NCBI RefSeq assembly: GCF_028583425.1
Contig: NC_072791.1
Span: 196,578,311-196,642,310, forward strand
From: Eublepharis macularius
Lineage: Eukaryota > Chordata > Lepidosauria > Squamata > Eublepharidae
Direction: 5' to 3'
DNA length: 64,000 nucleotides
In this document: positions 22,094-32,433 of the stretch, piece by piece
Position numbering within the stretch: the first letter of the stretch is position 1
Layout: the number at the start of each line of letters is the position of its first letter
Position numbers and translations under genes: made by a program
Notes under the pieces: generated by a model
Databases searched by the model: none
Told to the model about the DNA's origin: nothing
Seen by the model: only the letters and a program-made list of their open reading frames with translations

Positions 22094-22400
22094 CTTTCTC
22101 ACTGAAATTCAAGGTGGATTACATCGTGTGAGATTAGTACAATCAGTAGCAAGGACATTTCCATACAGTGTCAAGGACATTTCCATAAACAATGTCATAG
22201 GATAAATCAAAACAAGTTTACAAAGACATAGCATTAGCAAGGATCCAATATGGAGTTGAAGAATTACTGAAACAGAACATAATCCATTCTAGGACTGACA
22301 TTAGACAACATGAAATACAGGTAGTATATAGGAGTACATGTTTAAAGCAACAGATAATATATAAGGCAACATAGTGGTGAAGTCTATGGTCCCTAACTCA
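22094..22400 (-). mobile_element. LINE 3' end (tetranucleotide-tailed family)
   Basis: Read on the minus strand it is homologous over about 300 bp to 30065-30375: tgtactcctat, tagaat..attatgttctgt, ttcttcaactc, gtttatggaaatgt, aatc..ccttgaatttcagtga. It ends in the hairpin with ctcactgaaattcaaggtgg and the ATTG array. A local duplication of aaggacatttccata is visible near 22150-22185. No coding part; LINE 3' UTR is the likeliest reading. Confidence 0.6.
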
Positions 22401-22527
22401 TTAGTGAAGCATCTGAGACCCCCCTCCCTACAATATCACCCTCCTATCTGAGTATTAGTTTGCATATTCCCAGGAATGACCAGGCAATACTGCATAGCCA
22501 ATATGCAACGCTCAGACAGGAACCAAC

Positions 22528-22716
22528 ATGGTGTGTGGTTAGAGTGTTGGGCTAGGATTTGAGAGCCCAGGTTCAAATCATGGGCTAGTCACACTCTCTC
22601 ATCCTAATCTATACTTCACAGGGTTGTTGTGAGGATACAATAGAGAAGACGAGAATGTTATATGCCGCTTTAGGTTCCCACTGGAGAAAAAGGTGGGGTA
22701 TAAATAAAGTAAATAT
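22528..22716 (+). mobile_element. tRNA-derived SINE (type 1)
   Basis: Head ggtgtgtggttagagtgttg with B box ggttcaaatca, body 'cacagggttgttgtgaggat', hairpin 'gccgctttaggttcccactg...aaaaaggtggggtataaat' and tail aaagtaaata. An internal deletion removes part of the body after the B box. Confidence 0.85.
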
Positions 22717-22719
22717 ATA

Positions 22720-24782
22720 AATTTTTCGCACATGTGTTGTATGAAAAATAGCATACTTTGGCACGATGGAAGCACATGTGTGAGTCCAAGCTTAACAGTC
22801 TTTCTGGACTGTAGTGAATTCCAGTTGATCCAGAACAGGAAACCACTGAATAGAGATTACAATTTGAGAGCTGGGAGAAAGGAGGCCAGTGTGGGTAAAC
22901 AATTCTTTTTCCAAACTCTGGACACTGAGGAGGTCTGTCGCATTTTTGTCTAAAGCTATCTGACGTCCCCTGTATGAAATGAAATTCACGCTTATCTCTA
23001 AAAGCCTGCCACAGTTCCCTTTGAATGATACATTGTTTATCGCACACACCACAGAGAAAAGCTCCTTTGCAAAAGAAAAATAACTGTAAAAATAGATTTA
23101 ATTTTTTTCCTCACTTCTCTGTCTGGCCTCTTTCATCTACTAGTTTCCTTCACACCTTTCACATTTAATACTTTTTCCTGTTTTCCTTCCAAATCTTGTT
23201 CAACTCTTCCCCTTTTCTTTCCCCACCTGTTTTAATTGTATGTTTTCTTTCTTTGTTACCACCATCCATTCTATCTTCATTTGTATTTATATGCAATAGA
23301 ACTAAGAATACCCAATTGAATGACAGTGCGAACAACAAACTGTCCCGGCTGACATAGTGTATCATCCATGGTTCTGCAGCTGATTATAATTAAAGAGCCA
23401 AACTATGTCAACATTGGGAGCAAGAGATCAACAAGGAGCTTGAGAAAGCCCAACTCAACATTAATGATAACTGACATGTTGATTAATGTTTCTGCAGCCC
23501 AAACCCTGGTTGTTATGAGCCCTTTGTTAGGAAGTGGCACAGTTAAAGTATCACAATAACAAATAAATATAAACCAGAGCACCTTGTGTGATTGTTTGCA
23601 TAGATCAGTGCATGGTTCATCCTTGGATTTTAGTCTCATAAATCCTTTAGTCATAAAATGTTTTGCTTGCCATTTTCCTCAGTGGTTAATCTGGCATCCA
23701 TTCTACCTCTCCAATCACTTTAACTTAAAGATTTCATTTTTCATTTTTAAAGAATCAAGTTTGTTTTAATTGCTGAGCCCCATTTGGCTCTAGAGCCATA
23801 GGTTACATTGTAGTCACTGGATCAATGAGAGGGTTTTTTTGTGTCATAATTGTTCTATTTGCCTTAATGTTGAAGTGAATTTGTACCTGAAATGCTGAGA
23901 TTTTTTTAAATAGTTTCTATTTAAGAGCAGTAAGCAAGGCAGCCTATTGGTGCCTTAATGGAGTCCTGGATACAGATCTAAAGATATAAAAAGCATAAAA
24001 AAGATCTCAGAGGTGCATTGTACCTTAAAAAAATGGGAAATAGGATCTGAAGAGGAGGATACAGGCAGCAGGACAGTCTCGAAACATGATCTGAATGAAG
24101 AGCAATACTTGTTCCCACTTGAACTGCTCTTTTCTTTGAGGAAAGCATGAAGGAAAATTAAGTCTGAGGGACTGGTTCTTTGTGAAAGTATCTTTGGGAA
24201 CATGGCTTAAAACCACTGCTGTCTTCTTGTATATTTAATTTGAATGGGGCTTGCTGAGGAGAATGTCTTACTGGAGTGTACCTTATGCCCAAAACTGAGG
24301 AAAAGAGACTGAAATAGGCTATAGATGTTCTCCAGGTCATATGGGAGTCACACATCCATGAACAGGTCCCCAAAAGCTAAGAACACGTTTAGACTGTCCA
24401 GTTGCCTTGGTTTTTCCCACAGAACTGCCATTGTAGACATACTTAGTTATGTCATTGAAATCCGGCCCCAGCTTTGTGGGAGCTGCTTCCAGCTATGCAG
24501 GTAGCAGAGATAACATTTAAAGGGTATCTCAATCGTATTGACATAAAGGTTGGTGCAACCATGGTCCACTATGTAGGGAACTGAATCCAGGGTCCGTTGT
24601 TCTTTCATTCATGTAAAACTCTGAAATGTTAAAATGATAAATGTTTGAGGCTGTCCAATTCTAAAAGAGTTTTTAATTGATTGTCTTTCATTGACCCAGT
24701 TAATTGATTATATTTAAATGTATTTGCATATTATCATTGCCACAGTGCAAGTCCCTGTTGGGTAGATGACTGAAAAAGTATG
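22720..24782. other. No feature recognised
   Basis: Two kilobases of AT-rich DNA. Open frames near 22670-23050 and 23955-24373 overlap on both strands and look like chance. Confidence 0.4.
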
Positions 24783-24945
24783 ACCAAGATGAGTAGCTGT
24801 GTTAGTCTGTCTATAGCAGTAGAAAAGAGCAGGAGCATCTATAAGATTAACAAAGTTTTCATGAGTTGTGACTCATGAAAACCCTACCACAAATACCCTA
24901 CCACAAATTTTGTTAGTCTTATAGTCTTATAGGTGCTTAGCCCAC
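24783..24945. mobile_element. Decayed PLE terminal palindrome
   Basis: gagtagctgtgttagtctgt at the left, taagattaacaaagttttca and its inverse (ttttgttagtcttatag) at the right, around a small palindrome catgagttgtgactcatg. Shares the gtgttagtctgt end with family A but the ribozyme core is lost. Confidence 0.5.
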
Positions 24946-25242
24946 TAATTAAAAATTTTCCCCCACTGGCTGATCAGCTAAACTTCAGATTTTATATAGA
25001 ATTGCCATGTGTTCAGCTAGTGAGTTCAGCCTGTCATTGCTGGCTCAGGGAAATCTGAGTGTATTCAGCAAATCTTGAATTCTGAAATTTCTGACTGAAT
25101 CATTATGATCCTAAATAACTACAGATCTAGTAATCTAGTAATGTTGAAATGCCTTCTCTATGAATTCTGACTCAATAAAGAGATTATGATCGTTTGTCTA
25201 AGTTATTGACGGCAGATGGTTTCATGTATTTCATCTATAATG
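24946..25242. other. No feature recognised
   Basis: AT-rich; nothing recognised. Confidence 0.3.
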
Positions 25243-25250
25243 GTAGGCAA

Positions 25251-25613
25251 TAGAGATGGGCACGAACTGGGAAAATTCTGAACCATGCGGTTCATGGTTT
25301 GTCTCGTTTCATGAACCACGAACTTTCACGAACTTGCCCCAGTTCACGAGCCAGTTCATTCAGTTCATGAAAATGTCACTTCCAGGTCAGCAGAAGGTCT
25401 GCAGAGACCCCATCCCCCCCGTTGCCTAGGAAACTGATTGATCAGCACCAAGCTGTCTGAAGTGAAGAACTGAAATATGAACCAAATGAACCAGGTAAAA
25501 TTTATTATGTTTCATGAGAAATGAGCTCCCACGAACTGGCCTGATTCGCAAACCACAAACTGGCTCAGTTTGTGACAAACTTTGGTTCGTATTTCGGTTC
25601 GTGCCTGCCTCTA
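25251..25613. mobile_element. hAT element, GAAC(C/T)-site subfamily
   Basis: Ends tagagatgggcacgaac and gttcgtgcctgcctcta, flanked by gtaggcaa (25243-25250) and gaagacaa (25614-25621), an 8-bp duplication with two mismatches. I count nine GAAC/GTTC words in the left arm and six in the right. A short cargo (gttgcctaggaaactgattg) matches the other members at 28974 and 56515. Confidence 0.88.
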
Positions 25614-25621
25614 GAAGACAA

Positions 25622-25999
25622 TCATTTTGACCCAAATGCATTGTCTACCTGTGAAGATATTGGTTTGCCAGAAAACAACATGGGGGGAAAGAGATGAGGG
25701 TTATACTTTGTTGGACACATTGGGGGAAGCCAAGCTCAAGTGGTGCTACCAGCATCTCAGGGATGTACCTTGTGAAGTTTCAGGAGGCAGTGATGGGCAT
25801 AAATCATACCTATTGCCTTCTCTTGCATCGCTAGCCCCAGAGTCGCTGCTGGTGCCATGATTGCTAGGTCAGAAATCTGGTCTGAGTTCCAAGCAAAATG
25901 ATCTGGTATGCCACTCTTAGCCCATGTGCCAGGAATAACCTACCCCTGCTATAGAGAGTTGCCAAAACTCCCATAGCTCTGGCAGGAAAACCTTTTGGA
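25622..25999. other. No feature recognised
   Basis: Nothing recognised, except gagttgccaaaactcccata near 25957, a possible MITE end. Confidence 0.3.
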
Positions 26000-26090
26000 G
26001 CATCCATTGCTGTAGTATTTGCATTGCTGAAGCTAAGCGGGTATAACTTTGGTCAGTGTCCAGATGGGAGACTGATGGAAACCCTGTAAA
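26000..26090 (+). mobile_element. 5S rRNA-derived SINE fragment
   Basis: attgctgaagctaagcgggt, then ggtcagtgtccagatgggag, actgatgg correspond to the 5S-like head only. Confidence 0.6.
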
Positions 26091-26204
26091 AACTGTTCTG
26101 ATTTTTCAAAAAAACAAGGGAATATCATGGTTCATGTATCTTATTGATGTTTTTGTTGATTCTAAAGAAATGCACCAACCATTTACATACTACTCAAATC
26201 CAGA

Positions 26205-26300
26205 GGGGTAGCTATAGTAGTTTGTAGCAACTTAAAAGACTAACATATTCCTTGAATCATAAGCTTTGCAATCAGATGCATCTGGCCACAGGGCTCTTTG
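26205..26300 (-). mobile_element. Single PLE terminal arm, decayed
   Basis: ccagaggggtagctatagta, then aaaagactaacatattcctt and aatcataagcttt-gcaatcagatgc align with the left arm of family A. Helix II of the hammerhead is deleted. Confidence 0.5.
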
Positions 26301-27354
26301 TTGTCGCTTTTTGTACATAGTGCTGCTTTCTGAACACAATGCTGGCTGTTCCCTAATCTAAATTAGACGACGCAGATAAAAGTACTGGGCTCTTAAACAC
26401 CAGCAGTCTTTTGTGAATGTTGATTATTGTACAAAGAGATCCACTGTTCTGGTTCCCAAAAGGTGTGTGCAGAATAGATGGAGCTAACGGCATTCATTTT
26501 CATTATTTAAAGGCCAGAGGATTGAGCTGGAGACTTTGAAGCCATTTATCCTCACACCTGCCATGGCTTTGTTTGTTTGTTCATTTCTACTTGCCAGATC
26601 CCTCATGTTCCTTGACAATTAAGAACTTTTAAAGAAAAAAGATTATCTGGTTTGCGAAGGGATAAAGTAACCTCCCTTTGCTGGCAGTTGGGAAATCGCG
26701 GATGAGTTTGACTGTAAACACCACTCACATTTGAAGGCAAATTTTTGGATGCTCCTGCAGTTCTTATAGATCAGCTCATTTAAAGTTAATCAGTCAATAC
26801 ACAATTAAGCAAGACAGAAAGAAGGGGAAGGAAAGAAATCAGTGCAGGCTGTTTCAGTGTGGCAATTATCATTTGAAGTTGGTATGGGTTTCAAAATGAG
26901 TCCTCATGAATGGAGATGAGTGTTTCCTCTCACAAAAATGCCTAATCTTGTCTCCATGTCTGCTACTTTCCCCTCCCTCCTTTTTGACAGCCAGCAAAAG
27001 AATATCTTACATTTTTTTAAAAAAAGAAACGTTTTGCACATATAGCAGATACCATGAAAGAGCATCACAAACTACAAAGAAGAAGGGGGTAGGGAATGGA
27101 TGTAAGGCATTGCCCTTTAGTTTCCTTCTTCTCCTCCTCACTGTAAATCGTGAACGTATTTCTCCACTGGCTTTCTGAAGTCTGAATCTTGCTTCTGACT
27201 CTATGCTTTTAACACCAGAAATGTTTCTCACTCTCTCCCCACAAGACAGCGCATAGACAAGCAATGGAGGCACTTGTTAGAGTTATATTCAAGAGTTAGT
27301 TGTGTTTATACCCCATGTGTTAGAAAACATGCGTGACCCATGCAGATATACCAT
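26301..27354. other. No feature recognised
   Basis: Nothing recognised. Confidence 0.35.
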
Positions 27355-27356
27355 AA

Positions 27357-28105
27357 GTGGTGTAGTGGTTAGAGTGTTGGACTAGGATCTGGGAGACCCA
27401 GGGTCGAATCCCCACTCTGCCATGAATTTATTTATTTTATTTATTTACTTTAGATTTTTATTCCACCCTCCCCACGAGGCAGGCCCAGGGTGGATTACAT
27501 TGAGTTAAAAACATTCCATATAATTTACGTCCTAAAAAACAACTTAAACAACAGTATCAAAACAGTGTAGTATAAAATATAAATATGAAATAGTTTATAT
27601 ACAAGATGGCAGCAATCAAATTCGCTAGTTGGAGGCAGTCGGTCCGCCAATCGGGAAAACTAGATGGTGGACAACTCTAATAGGGAGGGCTCAGATCTTC
27701 ACTTGTCCTCTACCAGGCCAGGGAAGGCCTGGCCTAACCTCAACCATGCACCTGGCAGAACATCTCTGCCTTACAGGCCTGGCGGAATGACAGTAAATCT
27801 TGCTGGGCCCTGGTCTCACTAGACAGAGAGTTCCACCAGGTCAGTGCCAGGAGTGAAAAGGCCCTGGCTGTAGTCGAGGTCAGGCGGGCCTCCCTGGGGC
27901 TGGGGACCACCAATACTTTCTTATCTCCTGATCAGAGTGTTCTCCGGGGCACATGAAAGCTTGCCATGTGACCTTGGGCCAATCACACACACTCAGCCTA
28001 ACCTACCTCAGGATGAAATGGAGGAGAGGAGAATGATGTAATCTGCTTTGGGTCCCATTGGGGAGAAAGGTAGAGTACCAGTGAAGTAAATAAGTAAATA
28101 AGTAA
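27357..28105 (+). mobile_element. tRNA-derived SINE (type 1) split by L2
   Basis: Left half 27357-27426: gtggtgtagtggttagagtg, B box ggtcgaatcc, ctctgccatgaa. Right half from 27952: catgaaagcttgccatgtga, cacacactcagcctaaccta, then gctttgggtcccattgggga and an aagtaaata tail. The six bases catgaa are duplicated around the inserted L2 (27421-27426 and 27952-27957). Confidence 0.9.
27427..27951 (-). mobile_element. L2 LINE 3' fragment inserted in a SINE
   Basis: Minus-strand L2 3' end: tail tttatttattttatttattt at the left, hairpin with attccaccctccccacgagg, then a segment (gagagttccaccaggtcagt, catctctgccttacaggcct) shared with 59030-60060 and in plus orientation with 2870-3567. Non-coding or fully decayed. 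Confidence 0.88.
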
Positions 28106-28106
28106 C

Positions 28107-28265
28107 ATGAAGCTGCCTTAAACTGAGTCAGGTTGTTGGTCTGTGAAGGTTAGCATTGTCTGCTCTGACTGGAAGTGGCTCTCGAGGTCCTCGGGTAGAG
28201 GTTTTCCACATCACCTGCCACTTGATCCTGCAAGCAAAAGAGCTGCTGTGCCACTGAACCACGCT
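28107..28265 (-). mobile_element. tRNA-derived SINE (type 2, 'acatgaagctgcctta' family)
   Basis: Left end acatgaagctgccttaaact is the SINE 3' end; the right end ctgctgtgccactgaaccac is the tRNA-like A-box side (minus strand gtggttcagtggcacagcag). The B-box region between is shortened. A second fragment is at 37705-37800. Confidence 0.75.
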
Positions 28266-28284
28266 CCCACTTCATATGTTGAAC

Positions 28285-28380
28285 TAGGGCTTTTTTTGTT
28301 GTGGTACTCACTGGTACTGAGTACCGGTACCTTTTGGGGGACTCTCCCAGGGCGGGAGAATCAGTGGATATCACTGCAAG
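28285..28380. mobile_element. hAT fragment (related to 14149-14342)
   Basis: tagggctttttttgttgtgg, then tactcactggtactgagtac. One end only; no right terminus or target duplication found. Confidence 0.5.
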
Positions 28381-28744
28381 CTTACATAAAAGTACCAACA
28401 CCTTTTAAAACAAACAAAGCAATGTGTGGAACTATTTTTCCCGTAACAAAGAAATTGTAATAGAGTGGAGGTGTGGGTTTTCCCCATAAAGAACATATTA
28501 TTGTTCCTTTTGCTGTTTATTTCATACATAACCCTGTTACAATTTATGGAGATTCCAATGTTATCCATATTCCTGTTAGCAAGTTAGACATTGTAAAAAG
28601 GAGACTAGAAAGAGACTAGGAGTGGGTAGTTCTCTACAGAAAGTAATTATCCTCTTTCAGTGTTTGTTTACATTGCTACGCTAGTCACCAGTGGCATCTG
28701 CCCTTACTGACTAGAAAGTTGTCTGCCCTTACTGACTGGAAAGT
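28381..28744. other. No feature recognised
   Basis: A short near-repeat (actgactagaaagtt/actgactggaaagtt) lies at 28705-28745. Confidence 0.3.
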
Positions 28745-28965
28745 TAATCACTTGTTTGTTTATTTGACTATTTATTTGAATGACTTCTATCCTGCCTTTC
28801 TCCTCAAAGGCCCCAAAGATGCACACGTTTACCAGATTCAACAATTAAAACATTCACCAGTTAAATGGCCTCTCAAATGGACCCAGTATGCAACTTTTTA
28901 AAAAAAAAACTATTAATGATGGGGCCCTCCCAATATCCTCAGGTAAGCTGTTGCACATGGTTATG
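28745..28965 (-). mobile_element. L2-type LINE 3' fragment
   Basis: gtttatttgactatttattt, then tatcctgcctttctcctcaa, attaaaacattcaccagtta and atgatggggccctcccaata. This is a reversed L2-type 3' UTR. The hAT at 28974 lies at or in its upstream end. Confidence 0.6.
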
Positions 28966-28973
28966 GTCATGAC

Positions 28974-30001
28974 TAAACATGGGCACAAATGGGAAAAAAA
29001 AGAACAAGCTGTTCGTTGTTCATTGCCATCCACGAACAACGAACAATGAACAGTAACGAACATGACCCTGTTCACAAACATGTTCGTTGTTTGTGGCCCC
29101 TTAAAGATCCCTTTAATCTATCAGCTGGCAGGAGGCGGGGGCAAGGCCCTTTAAATACCCCACAAACTGACCTTCCCAATGTCCAGTACCCACCAAGTTT
29201 TCAGGGGACATAGTCCTCACTGTCCTCCGAAGACCCCCCCCCCAAGTTTCAGAGAGATTGCACCCTGGGAAAAGCATGATCCATGTGTCCCCCCACTTTG
29301 CTGTCATTTTCACAGTGGCAAAACTGGGACTGCCTGTTGGAAGGCAGCTACTTTGAGGGATTACAAACTGACCTTCCCAATGTCCAATACCCACCAAATT
29401 TGTAGGAGACATAGTCCTCACTGTCCTCCAAAGGACCCCCCCCCCAAGTTTCAGAGAGATTGCACCCTGGGAAAGGCATGATCCATGTGCCCCCCCCTTT
29501 GCTGTTATTTTCTGTTTGCAGTGGCAAAACCGGGACTGCCTGTTGGAAGGCAGCTAATTTTAGGGGTTACAGACTGACCTTCCCCATGTCCAATACCCAG
29601 AAAATTTGCAGGGGACATAGTCCTCACTGTCCTCGAAAGACCCCCCAAGTTTCAGAGAGATTGCACCCCGGGAAAGGCATGATCCATGGGTCCTTCCCTT
29701 TGTTGTCATTTTCTCTCCATAGTGGCAAAAATGGGACTCTCTGCTGGAAGTACTTTGAAGGGTTAAAGCCAGAAGGAAAGCCAGAAGGAGTTCAAACAGA
29801 GTTCAGTCCCTGCTGTTGCCAGGGGAATTGATTGAAAGGCCCCAGACTGTCTGGCTTGACGAATGGCGAAGGCAATGAACGAGGCTTGCAACAACCACTT
29901 GTTCGTTTAGAATGGAGCCTCACGAACGGCTTGTTCATGAACAGACGAACGGGCTGTTCGTGTTTTTTTTCCATTCATAATGCTGTTCATGCCCGTGTCT
30001 A
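28974..30001. mobile_element. hAT element, GAACA-site subfamily
   Basis: Ends taaacatgggcac and catgcccgtgtcta, flanked by gtcatgac (28966-28973) and gttatgac (30002-30009), an 8-bp duplication with one mismatch. I count nine GAAC/GTTC words in the left arm and eight in the right, almost all extended to GAACA/TGTTC or CGAAC. The right cargo (ttgccaggggaattgattga) is shared with the other members. The centre is a three-fold tandem repeat. Open frames of about 100 codons follow the tandem repeat and are not genes. Confidence 0.9.
29162..29765. repeat. Tandem repeat, three units of about 200 bp
   Basis: Units start at about 29162, 29363 and 29569 (acaaactgaccttcccaatg, acagactgaccttccccatg) and share aagtttcagagagattgcac and tggcaaaactgggactgcct. 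It lies wholly inside the hAT element, so it expanded after or within that family. Confidence 0.9.
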
Positions 30002-30064
30002 GTTATGACTGATAAGATCAGACTTCTGAGACAAGTTCATTTGTGTTTGGCATAAGAATGGACT

Positions 30065-30375
30065 TAATCACTATGTTGCCTTACCTACTACCTGTTCTCT
30101 TAAATATGTACTCCTATGAGCTACCTGTGCTTCATGTGGTCTACTGTCAGCCCTAGAATTGCTTATGTTCTGTTTCAGCAGTTCTTCAACTCTGGATGGA
30201 TTCGTACTAATGCTGTGTCTTTGTGGACTTGTATCTATTTACCCTATGATATTGTTTATGGAAATGTTCCTGACTGTCTCACACTGTGTAATCTGCCTTG
30301 AGTCTCAGTGAGAAAGATGGACTATAAATGCATTCAATCAATTAATTGATTGATTAATTGATTAATTAATTAATA
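30065..30375 (+). mobile_element. LINE 3' end (tetranucleotide-tailed family)
   Basis: Plus-oriented homologue of 22094-22400: tatgtactcctatgagctac, gcagttcttcaactctggat, gatattgtttatggaaatgt, then hairpin ctgccttgagtctcagtgag, aaagatggactataaatg and a tail of aatt/gatt units. No coding sequence. Confidence 0.6.
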
Positions 30376-30593
30376 AGAATGTAATGCAACTATGGCTGTC
30401 TATTTCTACCTCTTGCATCACTTGTAAGATTGTGTTTGTTTGTTTTTCTTCGGCTCTGGTGTATATGTCTACCCAGGTGAACTGATAGAGCAGATTTGTG
30501 GTCCAGGAAAGTACCATAAAAAGGCTGTATTTTTTCACTGTGGTTAAATAATTCTTGATTCCATTGTACTAGATGAATTTGTTAAAGCCAGTG

Positions 30594-30834
30594 AGCCAGT
30601 TTGGTGTGTGAGCCAGTTTGGTATAGTGGTTAAGAGCGTGGGACTCTAATCTGGAGAACTGGGTTTGATTCCCCACTCCTCCACTTGAAGCCAGCTGGGT
30701 GACAGTCACAGCTTCTAGGAGAGGCCCTCAGAGGGTGTTTTGTTGTGGAGATAATAATAACATACTTTGTAAACCGCTCTGAGTGGGTGTTAAGTCATCC
30801 TGAAGGGCGGTATATAAATCAAATGTTGTTGTTA
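30594..30834 (+). mobile_element. tRNA-derived SINE (type 3)
   Basis: gagccagtttggtatagtgg, ttaagagcgtgggactctaa, B box gggtttgattcc, body 'cactcctccacttgaagcca', hairpin gtaaaccgctctgagtgggt, aagggcggtatataaat, and gttgtt tail. The first 13 bases (gagccagtttggt) are doubled. Confidence 0.88.
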
Positions 30835-30839
30835 AAGCG

Positions 30840-31115
30840 ATACATATATGAAAGTGCCCCAACCACAGCATTTAATAATAAAAATAACAGTAATAATAAC
30901 TGTGTGTTTATATACCACTCTTCTAGACAGATTAGTGCCCACTCAGAACAGTAAACAAAGTCAGAGTTATTATTGTGTCCATAATACAGCTGGTAAGCAG
31001 GAGCTGAGAGGAGTGGCTTACCCAAGGCCACCTACTGAGCACATGGCACTAGTGGGATTCAAACCAGCAGAGTGCTGATTGACAACCCAACCATTTAACC
31101 ACTATGCTACATCAG
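30840..31115 (-). mobile_element. tRNA-derived SINE, diverged
   Basis: Inverted: tail with aataataataact at the left, 'tatataccactcttctagac' hairpin, 'gggattcaaaccagcagag' as reversed B box, and 'accatttaaccactatgcta' as reversed A box at the right. It lies tail to tail with the SINE at 30594. Confidence 0.75.
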
Positions 31116-32070
31116 CTCTTAGTTTGCATATGTGATGTGATGAAGCCACTTCTACCCGCCATGGTCACGGTCAGAATTGGGAAGCAAAGAGCTGCTATTG
31201 GACATCTGATACAGAGTCCTTGTGGCAAGTGATGACTTCATATTGTATGAATCAGCCCTTAGTCAGATGAATAAATGAAGCGACTTAATTTTTTTTATTG
31301 GTTCTGAATTTTTATTTTATTTGTTACATATTTTATTGTGATGATTTTTTTTCTTTGAGGTATCATTGGAGATTTTTTTTTAAAAACTTGCATCAGCAGA
31401 CATGAGCTATGAAGAAGCAGGGTAAAAATGAATAAATAAATAAAAATATCAGCGCTCCAGGGGTTGCCATATGGCAAAGCCTCTGTTTCTTATAACCTTA
31501 CAATGGCTGCTGGCTTTCTGAAAGAGATTTGGGTGTGCAAAAAGAAATCCGTCAGGTGCAGTCAGGTTTACCTTTTCAAGCGATCTTATTAAGGGTCATC
31601 ACATCAGACAGGAATTTAAGGTTTATTTAGTAGTGCTTGGGATTTCTTTAAGAAGCAATGGAATCACAAGAGTGATCCATCCTATCAATAAATTTCAAAT
31701 AACTGGGAAGACTTCATGAGTGTTTGGAAGGACTGCATCAGGTTTTCAAGTTCAGTTTACACTGGGGGAGAAGCAGGGGTTTAGAAAGCACTACGCTCCA
31801 AAGACAAAGACCGCCTCTTTTGTAGTCCTTTTAGATATATGTGCTATTTCATATCTTCCCATTCCAGATGAAGAAATGGAAACAGGCTGAAGATTTGGAG
31901 GTGGAGAGGCCAAACAAAGTTTTGCAAAGATAAAGAGTCCTGGGAAATTCCCCAGTGAAAGAGATTAATCAGCGTCATGTCCAAGGAATAGGAGCATCTT
32001 CTGCTACAGTAGCCAGAAAAAAGAGAGGGAGGGGGGGAAACAGTTCACTTAAATCCTTGGATGCCCACAG
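31116..32070. other. No feature recognised
   Basis: AT-rich with T runs near 31290-31385. Nothing recognised. Confidence 0.4.
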
Positions 32071-32155
32071 TGCTATCCTAAGCAGAGTTACACTCTAAGT
32101 CCATAGAAGTCAATGGGCTTAGAAGGATTTAACTGTTTAGAATTGTACTGGTAGT
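32071..32155. repeat. Short palindromic repeat ('ttaggattgca' family)
   Basis: Left acagtgctatcctaagcaga, gttacactctaagtccat, centre agaagtcaatgg, right gcttagaaggatttaactgt, ttagaattgtactg. Confidence 0.7.
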
Positions 32156-32433
32156 CTGTGTCTAGATCTGACTAAGCAATGCACTCTGAAAGGCCAGCCA
32201 TAAGAGTCTCAGAGTTTGTCTTCATCACAAAGCAGTATGATAGCTGTCTTCCATTGTTCTTGTAAAAATTAAGCAAATGTCTCCATCTCACCACTTTTGT
32301 TTTGGAATTGTTGCATCGGAACACCACTTCTTTAAATCATGTTACTGTCCTCAGAACTTGCAAGAGGAGATGAGTTAGAACCCCTTACAAAAAGGAGAGC
32401 GTGTAATCAAAAGTACTAGTTAGAAGAAACAAG

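Noticed and set aside
27357-27426. tRNA gene-like head
   Set aside because: A and B boxes belong to a SINE; the sequence does not fold into a complete tRNA and is followed by the SINE body.
29179-29831. Three open frames of 100-123 codons in a row with similar peptides
   Set aside because: They follow the three-fold tandem repeat inside a hAT; the similarity comes from the DNA repeat, not from a protein gene.
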